From Legionellaceae bacterium UBA2794 (lineage in GTDB: Bacteria; Pseudomonadota; Gammaproteobacteria; Legionellales; Legionellaceae): a stretch of DNA of 8,494 bases. Of the stretch, positions 6,317 through 8,494 are shown in pieces. The translations under genes and the position numbers were made by a program. The DNA lies in the NCBI GenBank assembly GCA_002352055.1, contig DEHS01000070.1:1-8494 (forward strand). Direction: 5' to 3'. The notes beneath the pieces were generated by a model. It was not told the origin of the DNA. It saw only the letters and a program-made list of their open reading frames with translations, and did no database searches. How positions within the stretch are numbered: position 1 is the stretch's first letter; each line of letters opens with the position of its first letter.

Positions 6317-6322
6317 TCCTCT
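6317..6322 (-). promoter_or_regulatory. pilT ribosome binding site
   Basis: On the minus strand AGAGGA (within GGGAGAGGA) is followed by ATT and the ATG at 6313. It decides the start against the longer open frame from 6370. Confidence 0.65.
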
Positions 6323-6352
6323 CCCGACTAAATTGAGCGTATAGTAAAATAG

Positions 6353-6365
6353 CTCTGGAACAGAG
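6353..6365. repeat. short inverted repeat in the pilT-yggS divergent region
   Basis: CTCTG (6353-6357) and CAGAG (6361-6365) are inverted around GAA, near the middle of the 99-base region between the two divergent start codons. It could be a small operator half-site pair. Five-base arms arise easily by chance. Confidence 0.25.
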
Positions 6366-6412
6366 TACACTGCAAAATGTATTATGAATGCTTTATATGA
6401 TGAAAATCCGTT

Positions 6413-7108
6413 ATGACTCTTAATCGAAATTTAAAACACATCCAAGAACTCATTACTTCGAGCGAGATTCAATTCCATCGTAAGCCTGGTAGTGTCTTAC
6501 TGTTGGCTGCTAGCAAAGAACAAAGTGCCAGCATAATAACCCAGGCATTTGAATCAGGTGTCACTAATTTTGGTGAAAATTACTTCCAGGAAGCACAAGC
6601 TAAAATAAAATTGCTCAAGCATTTACCTATTACATGGCATTTTATCGGCCCTGTTCAAAGCAACAAAACAAAAGGAATTGCCACCGATTTTGACTGGGTG
6701 CACACGTTTGATCGTCTTAAAATTGCCAATCTTCTTAACGAACACCGAACCAACATGATAAAGCCCCTGAATGTTTGTCTGCAAATTAATTTAGTGGGGG
6801 AAAAAACCAAATCAGGCATTGCGGTGGACCAGGCCTCTGAACTTGCTATGGCAGTCAGTCAGTTACCTCACTTATGCTTGAGGGGCCTTATGACCATACC
6901 ACCACCTCAAAACAACCCCGATGAGCAATATGAATTATTGATGCAATTAACCCGCCTAATGCATACAATCAATAAAGATAGAGGCCTTACAATGGATACC
7001 TTATCCATGGGCATGACTGATGACCTCATTCCGGCAATTAAAGCAGGATCAACAATCGTGCGCATCGGAAGAGCACTTTTTGGAGAACGTAAGGGTAAAA
7101 TTATATGA
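6413..7108 (+). CDS. yggS: YggS/PLPBP family pyridoxal phosphate homeostasis protein
   Basis: This family binds pyridoxal 5'-phosphate without known catalysis and keeps vitamin B6 and amino acid pools balanced in the cytoplasm. The 231-residue product (E. coli 234) is a single alanine-racemase-like TIM-barrel domain. It shows the PLP lysine K35 in LLAASKEQ, NFGENYFQEAQ, WHFIGPVQSNK, LQINLVGEKTKSG, LRGLMTIPP and the phosphate-binding end LSMGMTDDLIPAIKAGSTIVRIGRALFGER. ATG at 6413 is the first possible in-frame start, since TGA stands at 6401-6403; its ribosome binding site is weak. It overlaps proC by four bases (ATGA), the common yggS-proC order, which suggests translational coupling. Both genes touch proline and PLP-linked amino acid metabolism. 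Confidence 0.95.
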   Translation: MTLNRNLKHIQELITSSEIQFHRKPGSVLLLAASKEQSASIITQAFESGVTNFGENYFQEAQAKIKLLKHLPITWHFIGPVQSNKTKGIATDFDWVHTFDRLKIANLLNEHRTNMIKPLNVCLQINLVGEKTKSGIAVDQASELAMAVSQLPHLCLRGLMTIPPPQNNPDEQYELLMQLTRLMHTINKDRGLTMDTLSMGMTDDLIPAIKAGSTIVRIGRALFGERKGKII

Positions 7109-7896
7109 ATATAAGCTTTATTGGCTTCGGCAACATGGCAAAAGCGATTGCCAGAGGACTTGGTAATTATCCAGAACTGTATTCGCTTTCTGCATCCGCC
7201 CCATCCCTTACACCGGGAATAAATAAAAATAAAATTCGCACTCATTCGGATAATAAAGAGCTTATCAAAAATGCTGACCTGATCATTCTCGCAGTCAAAC
7301 CCGCTCAAATGAAGGTTGTGCTTCAGGAAATCACTCCAGAACTTTCTAAAAATAGCCTCTTGATATCCATAGCCGCGGGCTTGAATTTTTCCTGGTTCAG
7401 TCACTATTGCTCCAAAGGACAGGCTATTATTCGTACCATGCCAAATACACCAGCAGCGGTAGGACTCGCGGCAACTCCAATGATCGCCAATCAGTTTGCC
7501 ACAGCAGAGCAAAAGCAATGGGCAGAGCAAATCTTTGCTACCATAGGTCTTGTCACCTGGGCCACTACCGAAGCAGATATGGACAGTTTTACCGCCTTAT
7601 CAGGAAGTGGCCCCGCTTATATTTTTTTATTTATAGAAGCAATGGTTGATGCAGCAGTAGCAATGGGCATAGAACCAACCATAGCCAAACAATTTGCACT
7701 TCAGACATTTCGCGGTGCGATAAAATTAGCAGAAAATGACGATTTGAGTTTAAACCAACTCAGAACAAAGGTAACATAACCAGGCGGAACAACAGCCGCA
7801 GCACTGGAAGTATTAAGTGGGCAGTTTGATGCTCTAATTATTGCCGCTATGGAAGCAGCAAAATGTCGCTCACAGGATATAAGCGCTGCATATTAA
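7105..7896 (+). pseudogene. proC: Pyrroline-5-carboxylate reductase, interrupted by an in-frame stop at codon 225
   Basis: ProC reduces 1-pyrroline-5-carboxylate to proline with NAD(P)H, the last step of proline synthesis. The first 224 residues are canonical: Rossmann motif GFGNMA at 7-12, AVKPAQ about 63-68, IRTMPNTPAAVG at 109-120 and ALSGSGPAYIF at 164-174. Codon 225 is TAA (7777-7779). After it the same frame continues for 38 codons, PGGTTAAALEVLSGQFDALI to AAY, ending with TAA at 7894-7896. The family has SPGGTT here, so TCA to TAA restores a 263-residue protein (E. coli 269). The lost part includes the SPGGTT loop, which contributes to the substrate site, and a helix of the dimerisation domain, so the truncated product is probably inactive. 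AAGGG at 7091-7095 serves as ribosome binding site. The tail shows no further damage, which points to a recent mutation or a base-call error. Confidence 0.9.
7777..7779 (+). other. premature TAA stop inside proC
   Basis: The codons around it read GTA ACA TAA CCA GGC GGA ACA ACA, that is V-T-stop-P-G-G-T-T. A serine codon TCA, one base different, would give the conserved V-T-S-P-G-G-T-T. The stops of gmk, rpoZ, rph and yggT are also TAA, so TAA is an ordinary stop in this genome. Confidence 0.95.
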
Positions 7897-7897
7897 C

Positions 7898-7902
7898 GGG
7901 AG
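7898..7902 (+). promoter_or_regulatory. yggT ribosome binding site
   Basis: GGGAG lies two to six bases after the original proC stop and five bases before the yggT ATG at 7908. It supports that start over the longer open frame from 7863, whose first 15 codons are an out-of-frame reading of the proC tail. Confidence 0.7.
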
Positions 7903-7907
7903 TACCC

Positions 7908-8483
7908 ATGTCAGGTTTTACAGTTGTAGGATTTTTCTTATTTTCATTAATTTTTGGCATCATTATTTTTAGCCTCTGGCTGCGTATTGCCTTGCGTTAT
8001 TTTCGTGTAAGCAGCTTAAATCAGTTTAATCGCCTCATTTATACGGTTACCGATCCCCTGGTAAAACCATTAAGTTTTATTTTTAAAAACCATAATAAAC
8101 CTGGCCAAAGGTATGACTGGGCTGCATTTACCGTGCTATTAATCGTTGAGACATTAAAAATAATTGTGCTGGGCCTTGTGGTTTTTCACATCGTAATTCC
8201 TTTTAGCTACATCATTCTTTATGTGATGGCTGACTTAATAATACAACCCTGTAATATTCTTTTTTATGCGATTTTAATTAGAATATTAATAAGTTTTGCA
8301 AATCCAGGTTGGCAACACCCGATTGCAGATTTTTTACGATTGCTCACGGAGCCTTTGTTAGTTTGGGGCAGAAAGATTATCCCTGATATTTCTGGATTTG
8401 ATTTTTCTCCTTTCATCATTTTGATTGTTCTAAAAGTAATTACTTTGTTTATCAGTGCATACTTGCCCGGTAATTTACTCTAA
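7908..8483 (+). CDS. yggT: YggT family integral membrane protein
   Basis: A small inner-membrane protein of the YGGT family, related to the plastid YCF19/CCB3 proteins. The function in bacteria is not settled; roles in ion or osmotic homeostasis and in cell division have been suggested. The 191-residue product (E. coli 188) has hydrophobic segments at about 4-26, 72-98, 100-130 and 166-186. Two tandem YGGT-type repeats are visible: R26-IALRYF with N-x-F-N-R-L-I and T-D-P-L-V-K-P-L near 49-55, and R125-ILISF with ADFLRLLTEPLL near 140-151. The ATG at 7908 follows the full-length proC stop by 11 bases, as the last visible gene of yggS-proC-yggT. With the early proC stop, ribosomes leave 128 bases earlier, so expression might drop if the genes are translationally coupled. 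Confidence 0.93.
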   Translation: MSGFTVVGFFLFSLIFGIIIFSLWLRIALRYFRVSSLNQFNRLIYTVTDPLVKPLSFIFKNHNKPGQRYDWAAFTVLLIVETLKIIVLGLVVFHIVIPFSYIILYVMADLIIQPCNILFYAILIRILISFANPGWQHPIADFLRLLTEPLLVWGRKIIPDISGFDFSPFIILIVLKVITLFISAYLPGNLL

Positions 8484-8494
8484 CGGCATGAACT

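Noticed and set aside
6388..6423. 11-codon upstream frame overlapping the yggS start
   Set aside because: It has no Shine-Dalgarno sequence and no attenuator-like hairpins; short frames with ATG are expected by chance in this AT-rich leader.
6907..7530. 207-codon open frame on the minus strand across yggS and proC
   Set aside because: It is antisense to conserved motifs of both genes; the translation is rich in Cys and Trp and shows no recognisable domain.
7407..7649. Open frame inside proC on the plus strand
   Set aside because: It is another frame of clearly conserved proC sequence and has no ribosome binding site or family resemblance.
7777..7779. TAA recoded as a sense codon or a programmed readthrough site
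   Set aside because: gmk, rpoZ, rph, yggT and the end of proC itself all use TAA as a normal stop, and no recoding structure is evident.
8487..8494. ATG AAC at the right edge as the start of the next gene
   Set aside because: Only eight bases are visible and there is no clear ribosome binding site, so nothing can be said about a further gene.

Overview
The window reads as an ordinary core-genome stretch of an AT-leaning gammaproteobacterium. The protein sequences and the gene order (spoT-rpoZ-gmk-yicC, then rph, pilT, yggS-proC-yggT) look most like Legionella or a close relative. This is recognition from memory, not a database search. No RNA gene, CRISPR array, insertion sequence, phage gene or other mobile gene was found. 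No new multi-gene system is visible.

Layout. Positions 1-3955 hold a minus-strand cluster transcribed yicC, gmk, rpoZ, spoT, with spoT running off the left edge. The cluster combines an RNA-processing factor, guanylate kinase, the RNA polymerase omega subunit and the bifunctional (p)ppGpp hydrolase/synthetase, so it links GTP supply, transcription and the stringent response. A divergent region (3956-4152) separates yicC from rph (RNase PH, plus strand). rph converges on pilT (minus strand) across a 400-base gap (4861-5260) that carries no gene but holds three copies of a palindromic repeat and several smaller hairpins. pilT diverges, across 99 bases, from a tight plus-strand operon yggS-proC-yggT. 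A similar pilT / yggS / proC / yggT neighbourhood is known from Pseudomonas.

The main anomaly is in proC (pyrroline-5-carboxylate reductase, last step of proline synthesis). An in-frame TAA at 7777-7779 stands where the family has the serine of its conserved SPGGTT motif. The frame stays open and family-like for another 38 codons to a normal stop at 7894-7896, just before the yggT ribosome binding site. One C-to-A change (TCA to TAA) explains this. It is either a recent nonsense mutation or a base-call error; as written the gene lacks its C-terminal 39 residues.

The second point of interest is the repeat array between rph and pilT. Two of its three hairpins are perfect and differ from each other at a compensated base pair. 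The outer two copies are placed where they could end rph and pilT transcription.

Start codons for spoT, rpoZ, gmk, yicC, rph, pilT and yggT were set by ribosome binding sites and remembered family N-termini, and are in several cases shorter than the longest open frame.
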